Assembly: GCF_014699005.1 (NCBI RefSeq)
Contig: NZ_JACWZY010000001.1
Coordinates: forward strand, 62,001 to 126,000
Reading direction: 5' to 3'
Source of the DNA: Spirosoma profusum
GTDB lineage: Bacteria; Bacteroidota; Bacteroidia; Cytophagales; Spirosomataceae
Length of the DNA stretch: 64,000 nucleotides
In this document: positions 25,363-34,330 of the stretch, in pieces
How the letters are laid out: every line of letters begins with the position of its first letter
Position numbering within the stretch: position 1 is the first letter of the stretch
Position numbers and translations under genes: made by a program
Notes under the pieces: generated by a model
What the model was told of the DNA's origin: nothing
Seen by the model: the letters and a program-made list of their open reading frames with translations, nothing else
Database searches by the model: none

Positions 25363-26385
25363 ATGGGGAAAAGTACCTTGTATATTCTGCTGATGTGGCT
25401 TAGTTTTAGCCATGTCTGGTCACAGGATTCTGGTAAGACTGTACCACCAGATTCGATCCGAGTTACCACTAATTTCAAAGACACGGTTGCCGTGAAGCCT
25501 GATACGTCTTACTGGCAAAAATCATTTAGTGGCGGTGTCAATTTTAATCAGGCCACGTTTAGCAATTGGTCAGGTGGAGGGGTAAATTCAATTGCTCTTG
25601 GAGCCATTGTTGCGGCTCGTGCGCTTTACGAGAAAGGAAAAACATCCTGGGATAATACCGCTGATTTACAATTAGGCTACGTAACGCAATTGGGCAATAC
25701 TCGTAAAGCGGCCGACCAGATTATGATCATTTCAGTTCTTGGGCATCAAATTGCCCCAAAATGGGACCTGTTCGTTTCTGGTACGTTCAATACGTTCTTT
25801 GCGCCGGGTTACCGATACGATAAGCTGCCTGCTGAACAGGCTCGTCTGAAGGTTTCCAACTTTTTTGCACCTGCCCAGTTCACATTTGCCGTAGGTATCG
25901 CCTATAAACCCAACGACTGGTTTTCGCTACGTATGAGCCCGCTAGCTCCGCGTATTACGTTTCTTTCAGATCAGAGTGTGCGGGTAAGAGAACTTGCCAA
26001 CGGTACGTTCGTGCCCGACCCGACGCAGAAAGTCTATGGAGTAGAACCCGGAAAAACTACCCGAACCGAGTGGCTGGCATTTCAATTACAGACGGTGCTC
26101 AATCGAAACCTGACGGAGAACGTATCATTGAATGCACGTTATCAACTGTTTACGGAATATTCACACCTCGATAACATTAACCATAGGCTCGATTTGATTT
26201 TGGCAGCCAAAGTGAGCCAATACCTTAGTACTACGTTCGGCCTGATTGCGCTTTATAACAAAGATTTTAGCTCCGAATTACAACTCCAGCAGACACTAGC
26301 TATCGGATTAGTTTATAATATCAGCTCGTTTCGAACAAAGAAAGATAGCCAGAAAGCTGCGGCTCCGTTGCCAGGGCGCTTTTAG
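25363..26385 (+). CDS. DUF3078 outer-membrane-like protein
   Basis: A signal peptide (cleavage near residue 20, W-S-Q-D) is followed by a predominantly beta-strand protein of 340 residues with aromatic-ended strands, typical of outer-membrane barrels. The opening W-Q-K-S-F-S-G-G-V-N-F-N-Q-A-T-F-S-N-W-S-G-G matches the DUF3078 family found across Bacteroidota. Function is not known. It lies between the two mechanosensitive channel genes. TACGT motifs are frequent again here, unlike in the sigma/MscS genes just upstream. Confidence 0.8.
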   Translation: MGKSTLYILLMWLSFSHVWSQDSGKTVPPDSIRVTTNFKDTVAVKPDTSYWQKSFSGGVNFNQATFSNWSGGGVNSIALGAIVAARALYEKGKTSWDNTADLQLGYVTQLGNTRKAADQIMIISVLGHQIAPKWDLFVSGTFNTFFAPGYRYDKLPAEQARLKVSNFFAPAQFTFAVGIAYKPNDWFSLRMSPLAPRITFLSDQSVRVRELANGTFVPDPTQKVYGVEPGKTTRTEWLAFQLQTVLNRNLTENVSLNARYQLFTEYSHLDNINHRLDLILAAKVSQYLSTTFGLIALYNKDFSSELQLQQTLAIGLVYNISSFRTKKDSQKAAAPLPGRF

Positions 26386-26457
26386 TTTGCGTTTTATTTT
26401 TACCTTTAGCGCAATTGCTTTCCCGTCAGTTAATTCTAACCTAAAACTAATCCATCT

Positions 26458-26787
26458 ATGTTAAGCGAATTTAGAACATTCATTGCGCAGGGAAACGTGC
26501 TTGACCTGGCCGTGGGCGTAATTATTGGTGCTGCATTCGGTAAAATCACCACGTCGCTTGTAGAAGACATCATCAATCCCATACTGGGGTTAGTGCTGGG
26601 TGGAATTGATTTCAGCCAGTTGAAGTATGTGATGAAAGAAGCCGTTGGTACAGAGCCAGAAGTAGCTATTCGTTACGGTAATTTCCTGAATACGGTTATT
26701 CAGTTTTTCATTATTGCCTGGGTTATTTTTCTGATTGTAAAGGCTGCCAATCGAATGCGTGTATCTGATTCAATAGCTAAAAAATAA
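26458..26787 (+). CDS. mscL: MscL, large-conductance mechanosensitive channel, short C-terminus
   Basis: The N-terminal amphipathic helix and TM1 are typical ([21 protein letters not shown]), and TM2 (about 77-97) ends with K-A-A-N-R-M-R. The protein then stops at 109 residues, so the cytoplasmic helical bundle that normally adds about 25-35 residues is missing. The pore, which forms an emergency release valve in the inner membrane, is complete. No obvious frameshifted remainder is visible after the stop. A terminator follows. Confidence 0.93.
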   Translation: MLSEFRTFIAQGNVLDLAVGVIIGAAFGKITTSLVEDIINPILGLVLGGIDFSQLKYVMKEAVGTEPEVAIRYGNFLNTVIQFFIIAWVIFLIVKAANRMRVSDSIAKK

Positions 26788-26817
26788 TAGAAATTCCTGA
26801 AGAAATTTTACGGAAAT

Positions 26818-26850
26818 GCCCTGACCATGGTTGGGGCTTTTTTTTTTATA
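26818..26850 (+). terminator. Intrinsic terminator after mscL
   Basis: GCCC-TG-ACC pairs with GGT-TG-GGGC (stem with one 2-nt internal mismatch) and is followed by a run of ten or more T residues. It isolates the inserted block from murD. Confidence 0.8.
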
Positions 26851-26879
26851 CGTTACTTTGCCAATAGTACGTATTGAGT

Positions 26880-28235
26880 ATGTCAGTTAAGCAATTAGTT
26901 GTTCTTGGTGGGGGCGAAAGCGGAGTAGGGGCTGCGTTACTGGCGCAGGCCAAAGGTTTTTCTGTCTTTCTTTCCGACAAAGGGGCCTTGAAGGAGAGTT
27001 ACCGGACAACGCTGGAAAAAGCCGGTATTCCGTTTGAAGAAGGTACACACACCGAAGCCCGCATCCTGGCGGCCGATGAAGTCATAAAAAGTCCCGGCAT
27101 TCCCGAAAAAGCACCACTGGTTCAGCAACTTCGAGCGCAGAAAACGCCTGTAATTTCAGAAATCGAATTTGCGGCCCGTTATACTAAAGCTAAACTCATT
27201 GGAATAACGGGCAGTAACGGGAAAACCACTACTACGTTACTGATTTATCACCTGCTCAAAACGGCAGGATTGAACGTAGGGCTAGCGGGTAATGTGGGCG
27301 ACAGCTTTGCCGAACAGGTAATTGCTGATACGTTCGATTACTACGTTCTCGAACTAAGTAGCTTTCAACTCGACGATATGTACGACGTGCATCTCGACGT
27401 AATGCTCCTACTGAACATTACTCCGGATCACCTTGATCGCTACGCCTACAATTTCCAGAATTATATCGACTCGAAGTTTCGGATTCTACAGAATGCTTGT
27501 CCAGATGATACGTTCATTTATTTTGCTGAGAGTCAACCTATTCAGGAGGAACTTACAAAACGTAGCACGGTTGCGAATCGATTGCCTGTTTCGTTGCAGT
27601 CGCCGGTAACACCTGGTGGCTACGTTCAAAATGGTCAGCTAATAGCACAAACGACAACGCATTCATTTACATTGACTCAGGCTGATACGCCGTTACGTGG
27701 TCCGCACAACGCCATCAATATGCTGTCGGCCATATTAGTGGCGCAGACGCTGGACGTAACGAATGAAGCCATTATCGCTGGCCTGAAGTCGTTTCAGAAT
27801 GCGGCTCACCGGCTGGAACCGGCTGGAACTATAGATGAAATCCAATTCATTAACGATTCCAAAGCGACCAACGTAGATTCCGTTTTTTATGCGCTATCGA
27901 GTATGGAAACACCGACTATCTGGATTGCGGGTGGGCAGGATAAAGGCAATGACTATAGTCAACTTGATGACGTAGTACGTCAGAAAGTGAAAGCGCTCAT
28001 TTGCCTGGGTATCGATAATCATAAACTGGTGGAGCATTTTGGAAGTAAAATTCCCCTGATTTTTGAAACGCAGCAGGTAGAAGAAGCTGTCGCAAAAGGG
28101 CTGGAGTGGGGTGAATCCGGCGACGTAGTACTGCTGTCACCCGCTTGTGCAAGTTTTGACTTATTCAAAAATTACGAAGATCGGGGTAATCAATTTAAAG
28201 AAGCAGTAAGAAAATTAATGATGAATTATGAATGA
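26880..28235 (+). CDS. murD: MurD, UDP-MurNAc-L-Ala D-glutamate ligase
   Basis: This 451-residue Mur ligase has the Rossmann-like start L-V-V-L-G-G-G-E-S-G-V-G, the ATP-binding G-I-T-G-S-N-G-K-T-T-T near residue 108, and N-I-T-P-D-H-L-D-R near 180. The ATG at 26880 is preferred over a TTG two codons earlier. It resumes the dcw order after the inserted block. The last five codons lie inside a 31-bp inverted repeat that continues into the gap before ftsW. Confidence 0.96.
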   Translation: MSVKQLVVLGGGESGVGAALLAQAKGFSVFLSDKGALKESYRTTLEKAGIPFEEGTHTEARILAADEVIKSPGIPEKAPLVQQLRAQKTPVISEIEFAARYTKAKLIGITGSNGKTTTTLLIYHLLKTAGLNVGLAGNVGDSFAEQVIADTFDYYVLELSSFQLDDMYDVHLDVMLLLNITPDHLDRYAYNFQNYIDSKFRILQNACPDDTFIYFAESQPIQEELTKRSTVANRLPVSLQSPVTPGGYVQNGQLIAQTTTHSFTLTQADTPLRGPHNAINMLSAILVAQTLDVTNEAIIAGLKSFQNAAHRLEPAGTIDEIQFINDSKATNVDSVFYALSSMETPTIWIAGGQDKGNDYSQLDDVVRQKVKALICLGIDNHKLVEHFGSKIPLIFETQQVEEAVAKGLEWGESGDVVLLSPACASFDLFKNYEDRGNQFKEAVRKLMMNYE

Positions 28236-28320
28236 TAAATGATGAATTGGTCGAGTCGCGTAGGCTGATGCAAGCATTCATTAATCGTCATTCATCATTT
28301 ATCATTCATAATTCATCATT
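28217..28320. repeat. Perfect 31-bp inverted repeat spanning the murD 3' end
   Basis: The arms 28217-28247 and 28290-28320 are exact reverse complements, separated by 42 nt. The left arm covers the last codons and stop of murD. Each arm is low-complexity (ATGATGAAT and variants). The right arm ends 6 bp before the ftsW start, so a hairpin here could expose or mask ftsW translation. Confidence 0.9.
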
Positions 28321-28326
28321 AAAACA

Positions 28327-29460
28327 ATGGCTCTCCGCGACTGGATTCGTACAAATCTTAAAGGCGACCGCCAAATCTGGTGGTTTGTGCTGTATCTATC
28401 TATTATGAGTGTGCTGGTCGTCTATAGTTCGACGGGAACCAAAGCATTTAAAGAGATGGATGGTAACACCGAAATATTCCTGCTGAAGCACGGAGCTCTA
28501 TTACTGGTGGGGATTGCCTGTACTTATTTCGCCCATCAGATCAACTACGTACATTTCGCACGTTTGTCGAAATACGGCTTGTGGTTATCCATTCCATTGC
28601 TGCTCTGGGCTTATTTCGGGGGGGAAGTCCGAAACGATGCGTCGCGTTGGGTAACGATTCCGTTAATTAACCAGACGTTTCAGCCATCGGATTTAGCCAA
28701 ACTGGCGCTCATATCCAATCTGGCCGCTATGCTGGCGAAACGACAGAAGTTCATGAGCGACCCGAGTGTGCTGTTCAATCTCATCATCTGGATTGCGCTC
28801 ATTTGCTCGCTCATTATTTTGTCCAACACGTCGACCGCTTTATTACTGGGTGCTACGTGTTTTCTGCTCATGTATATTGGTCGAGTGCCGGTACGTTACC
28901 TGGGTTACATGATTGTTGCCTGTATTATTTTTGGCGGCATCGCTCTGGCAGCCGGCCAGCGACTGGGTACGGCAATTAGTCGGGTGACGATGTTCGCCAA
29001 ATCAGATAGTATTCCATTCCAGGTTGAACAGTCGTATATAGCCCTGGCGAACGGCGGACTTACCGGACAGGGGCCTGGAAACAGTCACCAACGTAACACA
29101 TTGCCCAACCCATTCTCCGACTTTATTTACGCCATTATTGTGGAAGAATATGGGTTGCTGTTAGGGGGGATTCCGGTGGTGCTGGCGTATTTATGGTTTT
29201 TATGGCGTGGTATGAATACAATCCATAAAGCTACCCGACCGTTTGGCGGACTTTTGTCCGCCGGTCTCACATTTAGTATTGTTTTTCAGGCATTTGCGAG
29301 TATATGCGTGGCAATTGGTATGGCTCCCGTAACAGGTCAGCCTTTACCTTTATTGAGCATGGGAGGCACCTCGCTCATATTTACGGGCATTGCTATTGGC
29401 ATTGTTTTGAGCGTAAGCCGGGAAGATACCGACGAAAGCAAATTATTGGAAAAAAGGTAG
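28327..29460 (+). CDS. ftsW: FtsW, septal peptidoglycan glycosyltransferase (SEDS)
   Basis: This 377-residue SEDS protein has about ten membrane helices, the catalytic-loop region G-Q-G-P-G-N-S near residue 257, and F-I-Y-A-I-I-V-E-E-Y-G near 270. The C-terminal P-L-L-S-M-G-G-T-S-L motif is also present. It polymerises lipid II at the septum together with FtsI. murG follows 38 bp later. Confidence 0.96.
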   Translation: MALRDWIRTNLKGDRQIWWFVLYLSIMSVLVVYSSTGTKAFKEMDGNTEIFLLKHGALLLVGIACTYFAHQINYVHFARLSKYGLWLSIPLLLWAYFGGEVRNDASRWVTIPLINQTFQPSDLAKLALISNLAAMLAKRQKFMSDPSVLFNLIIWIALICSLIILSNTSTALLLGATCFLLMYIGRVPVRYLGYMIVACIIFGGIALAAGQRLGTAISRVTMFAKSDSIPFQVEQSYIALANGGLTGQGPGNSHQRNTLPNPFSDFIYAIIVEEYGLLLGGIPVVLAYLWFLWRGMNTIHKATRPFGGLLSAGLTFSIVFQAFASICVAIGMAPVTGQPLPLLSMGGTSLIFTGIAIGIVLSVSREDTDESKLLEKR

Positions 29461-29498
29461 TCATTAATTGTCATTATTGACAAGAGACTTATAACCGA

Positions 29499-30590
29499 AT
29501 GAAAGTTATTATCAGCGGGGGCGGAACCGGTGGGCACATCTATCCGGCCATCGCCATTGCCAATGAACTGAAAACCATCGATCCCACCACGGAGATTCTG
29601 TTCGTTGGGGCCGAAGGCAAGATGGAAATGGAAAAAGTGCCTCGCGCCGGTTATACGATTGTTGGTTTGCCGGTTGTTGGCATCAAACGTGAACTGACGC
29701 TGGCCAATCTGGGGTTCCCGTTCAAGCTGGGCCGGAGTTTGCTACGTGCCCGGCAGATTGTTCGTGAATTTCAGCCCGACGTAGCAGTCGGGGTTGGCGG
29801 TTATGCCAGCGGACCATTGCTGCTGGCTGCGTCGTTTAAAGGGATTCCGACGTTGATTCAGGAGCAAAACTCGTATGCGGGTATAACAAATAAAGCCTTA
29901 GCTCGCTGGGCAAAGCGTATCTGCGTTGCGTATCCAGGAATGGAAGCGTTTTTCCCTGCCGAGAAAATTAAACTAACTGGGAATCCGGTACGTAGTGATA
30001 TTCAGTTTGCTGACCAACAGATAGAGGCCGGTCGAGAGTTGTTTGCCCTGGAAGCGACTCGCCCAACGGTGTTGATTATTGGTGGCAGTCAGGGAGCGAG
30101 AACCATTAATGAGAGCATAGAGGCCGGTTTGCAGCGTTTCGTTGATGCCGGTGTTCAGGTAATCTGGCAAACGGGAGCGAGTTTTATCAGTCGGGCGCGG
30201 GAGGTGGTGGCGGCCGTTGGCTCACCGCTGGTGAAAGCGTACGATTTTATTTACGATATGGACAAAGCCTACGCCGTGGCTACTATCGTTATTTCGAGAG
30301 CGGGCGCTTTGTCGGTTTCAGAGCTTTGTCTGGTAGGCCGTCCGGCTATTCTGGTGCCGTTTCCGGCGGCTTCGGAAGACCATCAGACCAAAAACGCGAT
30401 GAGTTTGGTGAAAAATGATGCCGCCTTGCTCGTTACCGACCGAAACGCGCGCGAAGAACTGATTACGACCGCTTTGAATTTGTTGGAGAATCCAAATCAA
30501 CAAAAACAGTTAAGTAGCCAGATAAAAACCTTAGCGAAGCCGCACGCGGCTCGCGAGATTGCCGAAGAAGTAAGAAAACTAACCAAATAA
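29499..30590 (+). CDS. murG: MurG, lipid II-forming GlcNAc transferase
   Basis: The N-terminal G-loop G-G-G-T-G-G-H-I-Y-P-A and the GPGTF-fold UDP-binding half with G-G-S-Q-G-A-R near residue 190 and S-R-A-G-A-L-S-V-S-E near 265 identify this GT28 enzyme. It adds GlcNAc to lipid I on the cytoplasmic face of the membrane. Length (363) is typical. The gap to murC contains a GAACGTA-G-TACGTTC palindrome (30611-30625). Confidence 0.97.
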   Translation: MKVIISGGGTGGHIYPAIAIANELKTIDPTTEILFVGAEGKMEMEKVPRAGYTIVGLPVVGIKRELTLANLGFPFKLGRSLLRARQIVREFQPDVAVGVGGYASGPLLLAASFKGIPTLIQEQNSYAGITNKALARWAKRICVAYPGMEAFFPAEKIKLTGNPVRSDIQFADQQIEAGRELFALEATRPTVLIIGGSQGARTINESIEAGLQRFVDAGVQVIWQTGASFISRAREVVAAVGSPLVKAYDFIYDMDKAYAVATIVISRAGALSVSELCLVGRPAILVPFPAASEDHQTKNAMSLVKNDAALLVTDRNAREELITTALNLLENPNQQKQLSSQIKTLAKPHAAREIAEEVRKLTK

Positions 30591-30653
30591 GGTAGAAGGA
30601 ACGTAGTAATGAACGTAGTACGTTCGCTACTTTTCTTCCACGGACATTAACGA

Positions 30654-32039
30654 ATGACTTTAACACAGTTCAAATACATTTATTTTCTGGGTATCGGCGG
30701 AATCGGCATGAGTGCGCTGGCCCGCTGGTTTCGTATCAACGAGTACGTAGTGGCCGGTTACGACCGTACATCCACTACGTTGACAGAAGCCCTTGAGAAC
30801 GAGGGTATAGCGATTCATTTTTCGGAGGATGTAGAACAAATTCCGGCCTTGTTTCGGGAGAGTCCGGCTGAAACCCTGGTTATCTACACGCCTGCCGTTC
30901 CGAATATCCATGCTGAATATCTGTACTTTGTAGAGAAGGGCGTTACGTTGCAGAAGCGTTCACAAGTGCTGGGGCTTATTGCTGGACAAATGACAACCGT
31001 GGGCGTAGCCGGTACGCATGGTAAAACCACTACGTCGTCGATGGTGGCGCATATTCTGCGGGATGCTAATGTGAATTGTGCCGCTTTTCTGGGGGGTATC
31101 ACCAATAATTACGGAACCAATTTCCTGCTGAATGAGCCAGCCGACGACCTTCGTTCGGTGGTTTGCGTGGTGGAGGCCGATGAATTCGATCGGTCATTTC
31201 TGACACTGTTTCCCAAATACGCGATCGTTACGTCGACCGATGCCGATCACCTGGATATTTACGGTGCCCACGACGCTGTTCTCCAATCGTTTAGTCAGTA
31301 CGTTAGCCAGATTGAGCCAGACGGAGTACTCTTCATGAAAAAAGGATTGACGCTGGCCGACAAAACATCTGCAACCGTTCGGGAGTATTCACTAGAGGAA
31401 GGCGACTATCATAGCCAGAATCTACGTATCGAACAGGCAACTTTTGTATTTGATTTAGTACATCCAAATGGAATTATTGCAGATATTCGTCTGATGATTC
31501 CTGGTTTTCATAATGTTGAGAATGCGGTGGCTGCCGGAGCCGTGGCACTGGAGGTAGGCGTATCGCCCGAAGCCATTCGGTCGGCATTGAGTGACTACCG
31601 AGGGGTACGTCGTCGGTTTGAATACATCCTAAAATCGGATTCTGCCGTACTTATTGACGATTATGCTCATCACCCCGCTGAAGTGAAGGCGTTTCTGACA
31701 TCGGTAAAAGCATTGTATCCTGATCGGGAATTGACGGCGGTGTTCCAGCCGCACCTGTTCAGCCGTACCCGCGATTTTGCCGAAGGGTTTGCCGAAAGTC
31801 TTTCACTTGCCGACCATGTCATTCTGCTGGATATTTATCCGGCACGCGAATTACCTATCGAAGGCGTTACGTCAGAACTGATTTTTCGCGACGTTAAATC
31901 GAAAACTAAACAAAAATGCACCAAAGAGGAATTAACCGACGTTGTGCGACAAATGAGGCCGTCATTACTGGTAACTATTGGCGCAGGCGACATTGACCAG
32001 CAGCTTCCGGCTCTAAAAAGCCTTCTATCGTACCAATAA
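30654..32039 (+). CDS. murC: MurC, UDP-MurNAc L-alanine ligase
   Basis: The N-terminal G-I-G-G-I-G-M-S-A-L-A motif, the ATP-binding A-G-T-H-G-K-T-T-T near residue 120, and D-D-Y-A-H-H-P near 340 mark MurC. It adds the first amino acid to UDP-MurNAc. The 461-residue length is normal. It sits in the standard Bacteroidota order murG-murC-ftsQ. Confidence 0.97.
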   Translation: MTLTQFKYIYFLGIGGIGMSALARWFRINEYVVAGYDRTSTTLTEALENEGIAIHFSEDVEQIPALFRESPAETLVIYTPAVPNIHAEYLYFVEKGVTLQKRSQVLGLIAGQMTTVGVAGTHGKTTTSSMVAHILRDANVNCAAFLGGITNNYGTNFLLNEPADDLRSVVCVVEADEFDRSFLTLFPKYAIVTSTDADHLDIYGAHDAVLQSFSQYVSQIEPDGVLFMKKGLTLADKTSATVREYSLEEGDYHSQNLRIEQATFVFDLVHPNGIIADIRLMIPGFHNVENAVAAGAVALEVGVSPEAIRSALSDYRGVRRRFEYILKSDSAVLIDDYAHHPAEVKAFLTSVKALYPDRELTAVFQPHLFSRTRDFAEGFAESLSLADHVILLDIYPARELPIEGVTSELIFRDVKSKTKQKCTKEELTDVVRQMRPSLLVTIGAGDIDQQLPALKSLLSYQ

Positions 32040-32076
32040 ATAAAAATATATCGAAAACAACTCAGCTTATTTATAG

Positions 32077-32850
32077 ATGTTTTCTACCTTTAAATCATCC
32101 CAAAAGGTGTTGCTAGTCACCACCGGACTTTTAGGCCTGTTAGGGCTTATTGCCTTTACCGAAGTTCGGCATGGTCAGAAGTCTGTTCGGCAGGTTGTGA
32201 TTCAACTCGATAAAGTCGAGGGGCATCGGTTTCTGACCCGTCAGGATGTGATGGGGTATTTAACCAATGAAGGGGATGACCCTATTTTGGGTAAAGATTA
32301 TGCAGAAGTCGATTTTCAACGTTTGGAGAAACGATTAATGCAACATGGGTTAGTGAAAAACTGTCAGATATCGCGTGACCTGAACGGCGATTTGCTGATC
32401 GTAATTGAGCAGCCCCGTCCACTGGCGCGATTAATGGCTTCTGGTGATGGGTTGCGGTCGGTGTCGGGGCAGTATGTTAGCGAAGAAGGACGTTTTTTCC
32501 CGATTTCGATGAACTATTCGGCCCGGGTGCCCATTTTGGCGGGTGCTTATTTCGCTCAGAATCGTTCATTGGCGAATCAACGAAATAAACCGCTGCTGGA
32601 TTTGTTAAAGCGAATTCACGACGACCCATTCTGGCGTGCGCAGATTGCCGAGTTGTCGGTGAACGAACAGGGTGAAGTCGTCATGTGGCCGCAAGTTGGT
32701 AATCACCAGATTGAACTGGGGCCACCGACCGAGCTGGATGCAAAGTTTAAAAAGTTAAAGTTAGTTTATACCAACGTTTTACCGGCTGCGGGATGGGACC
32801 ACTACCGTCGGGTAAACGTTCAATACCGAAACCAAATAGTTTGCCAATGA
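32077..32850 (+). CDS. ftsQ: FtsQ/DivIB-like cell division protein
   Basis: This 257-residue bitopic protein has one membrane helix (about residues 10-28), then a POTRA-like region (about 45-115, with G-H-R-F-L-T-R-Q-D-V) and the FtsQ beta domain. Sequence similarity is low, as usual; position between murC and ftsA supports the call. Its last codons overlap the ftsA start by 4 bp (ATGA), indicating translational coupling. Confidence 0.88.
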   Translation: MFSTFKSSQKVLLVTTGLLGLLGLIAFTEVRHGQKSVRQVVIQLDKVEGHRFLTRQDVMGYLTNEGDDPILGKDYAEVDFQRLEKRLMQHGLVKNCQISRDLNGDLLIVIEQPRPLARLMASGDGLRSVSGQYVSEEGRFFPISMNYSARVPILAGAYFAQNRSLANQRNKPLLDLLKRIHDDPFWRAQIAELSVNEQGEVVMWPQVGNHQIELGPPTELDAKFKKLKLVYTNVLPAAGWDHYRRVNVQYRNQIVCQ

Positions 32851-34256
32851 CAACCACGGGCGTAGACGGAGAAATTGTAGTAGGGCTGGATATCGGTAGC
32901 ACCAAAGTTTGTGCCGTAGCCGGTCGATTGATTCGCAATAAGAAAGACCAGGAGACTCTTGAAGTTCTGGGCGTAGGCGAAACCTCGCTGACAGATGGTG
33001 TTGCCAAAGGTTCGGTGGTGAACGTTCAGAACACGGTAAACGCTATTCGGAAAGCCGTGGAAGAAGCTGCTAATCAGTCGAACGTCGATATTGAACGCGT
33101 CAATGTCAGCTTCAGTGGCGCACATGTTACGTCGGTGAAGTCGAGCGGGAGCATTACGCGCTCGTCGTCGGGCGATGAAGTGCAGAGCGAAGATATTGAT
33201 CATTTGCTCAATGATATGTACCGCACCTCGATTCCAGCAGATAAGGAAATCATCCACGTCCTCCCTATGGATTTCGTGGTCGATACCGAAGTCAATGTTA
33301 ACCAGCCAGTAGGACGTAACGGTATTAAATTAGGGGCTGATTTTCAGTTAATTACAGCTCAGGCAAATGCAGCACGTAACATTCGTCGGTGTATCACACG
33401 TAACAACCTGACGCAGGACACGATGATGCTCTCGGCGCTGGCGTCAGGACTGGCGGTGCTGACGGATGAAGAAAAATACGCGGGCGTAGCCCTGGTTGAT
33501 ATTGGCGGTGGCACCACCGAAATGGCAATTTACTACCGCAACGTACTACGTCACGTAGCGGTGTTCCCGTGGGCAGGCAATAGCCTGACGTCGGATATCC
33601 AGGCGGGCTGCAAAATCCTGCCCAACCAGGCTGAATTGCTCAAGAAGAAATTCGGTAGTGCTAACCCATCGGAGTATAACCTGAATGAGGTAGTGGGCGT
33701 GCCGGGACTGAGTAACCGTAAGCCTAAGGACGTACTGCTCAAGAACGTAGCGATTATTATTGAAGATCGGTTGCGTGAGATTGCCGCACTCGTGCAGGCT
33801 GAAATTGTTCGGTCGGGCTACGATGGCAAACTACTGGGCGGATTGGTACTGACGGGTGGTTCGGCCATGATATCGGGTGCAGAGCAGATATTCAGTCGGG
33901 TAACCGGGCTGGAAGAAGTACGGGTTGGATACCCTGAGCACCTAGAACCCAATGGTCGCGCCGATTTGGTGGCGGATCCGGCTTATGCCACGGCTGTAGG
34001 TCTGGTTTGGGCGGGTTATAAGACGCTCGACAACCGGATTTCGTTCATTACTGATCCGAACCGACCCCGTAACGATGAGTCAATGGGCAATGTGCCAAGT
34101 AATGATAGACGGGATAAACCACCAGGACCTAAACCACCCATTCCGCCAAAACCGGACCCAGATTCAGATCCGGATGAAGGAGGTTTGATGGGCTGGATTC
34201 GGCGTTTGACACGCCCAATTCGGGGAAATGAGACCGACCCTTATCCGGGTCAATAA
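32847..34256 (+). CDS. ftsA: FtsA, actin-like FtsZ membrane tether
   Basis: The actin-fold signatures are present: phosphate-1 V-G-L-D-I-G-S-T-K near residue 12, phosphate-2 V-D-I-G-G-G-T-T-E near 217, and an adenosine motif L-T-G-G-S-A near 335. After a Pro-rich linker, the C-terminus ends in an amphipathic helix (G-W-I-R-R-L-T-R-P-I) for membrane binding. The ATG at 32847 overlaps the ftsQ stop; the longer frame from 32793 would add residues not found in FtsA. Confidence 0.96.
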   Translation: MTTTGVDGEIVVGLDIGSTKVCAVAGRLIRNKKDQETLEVLGVGETSLTDGVAKGSVVNVQNTVNAIRKAVEEAANQSNVDIERVNVSFSGAHVTSVKSSGSITRSSSGDEVQSEDIDHLLNDMYRTSIPADKEIIHVLPMDFVVDTEVNVNQPVGRNGIKLGADFQLITAQANAARNIRRCITRNNLTQDTMMLSALASGLAVLTDEEKYAGVALVDIGGGTTEMAIYYRNVLRHVAVFPWAGNSLTSDIQAGCKILPNQAELLKKKFGSANPSEYNLNEVVGVPGLSNRKPKDVLLKNVAIIIEDRLREIAALVQAEIVRSGYDGKLLGGLVLTGGSAMISGAEQIFSRVTGLEEVRVGYPEHLEPNGRADLVADPAYATAVGLVWAGYKTLDNRISFITDPNRPRNDESMGNVPSNDRRDKPPGPKPPIPPKPDPDSDPDEGGLMGWIRRLTRPIRGNETDPYPGQ

Positions 34257-34330
34257 AACCGGATTTCACTTGACGTAGTAATCGTCAATAGAGAGTTATT
34301 GAAAACCAACAGACATCAATTACCCATACG

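Noticed and set aside
26788-26830. Frameshifted remainder of the MscL C-terminal bundle
   Set aside because: One alternative frame after the stop reads E-I-P-E-E-I-L-R-K, faintly similar to the bundle, but it is too short and runs into the terminator.
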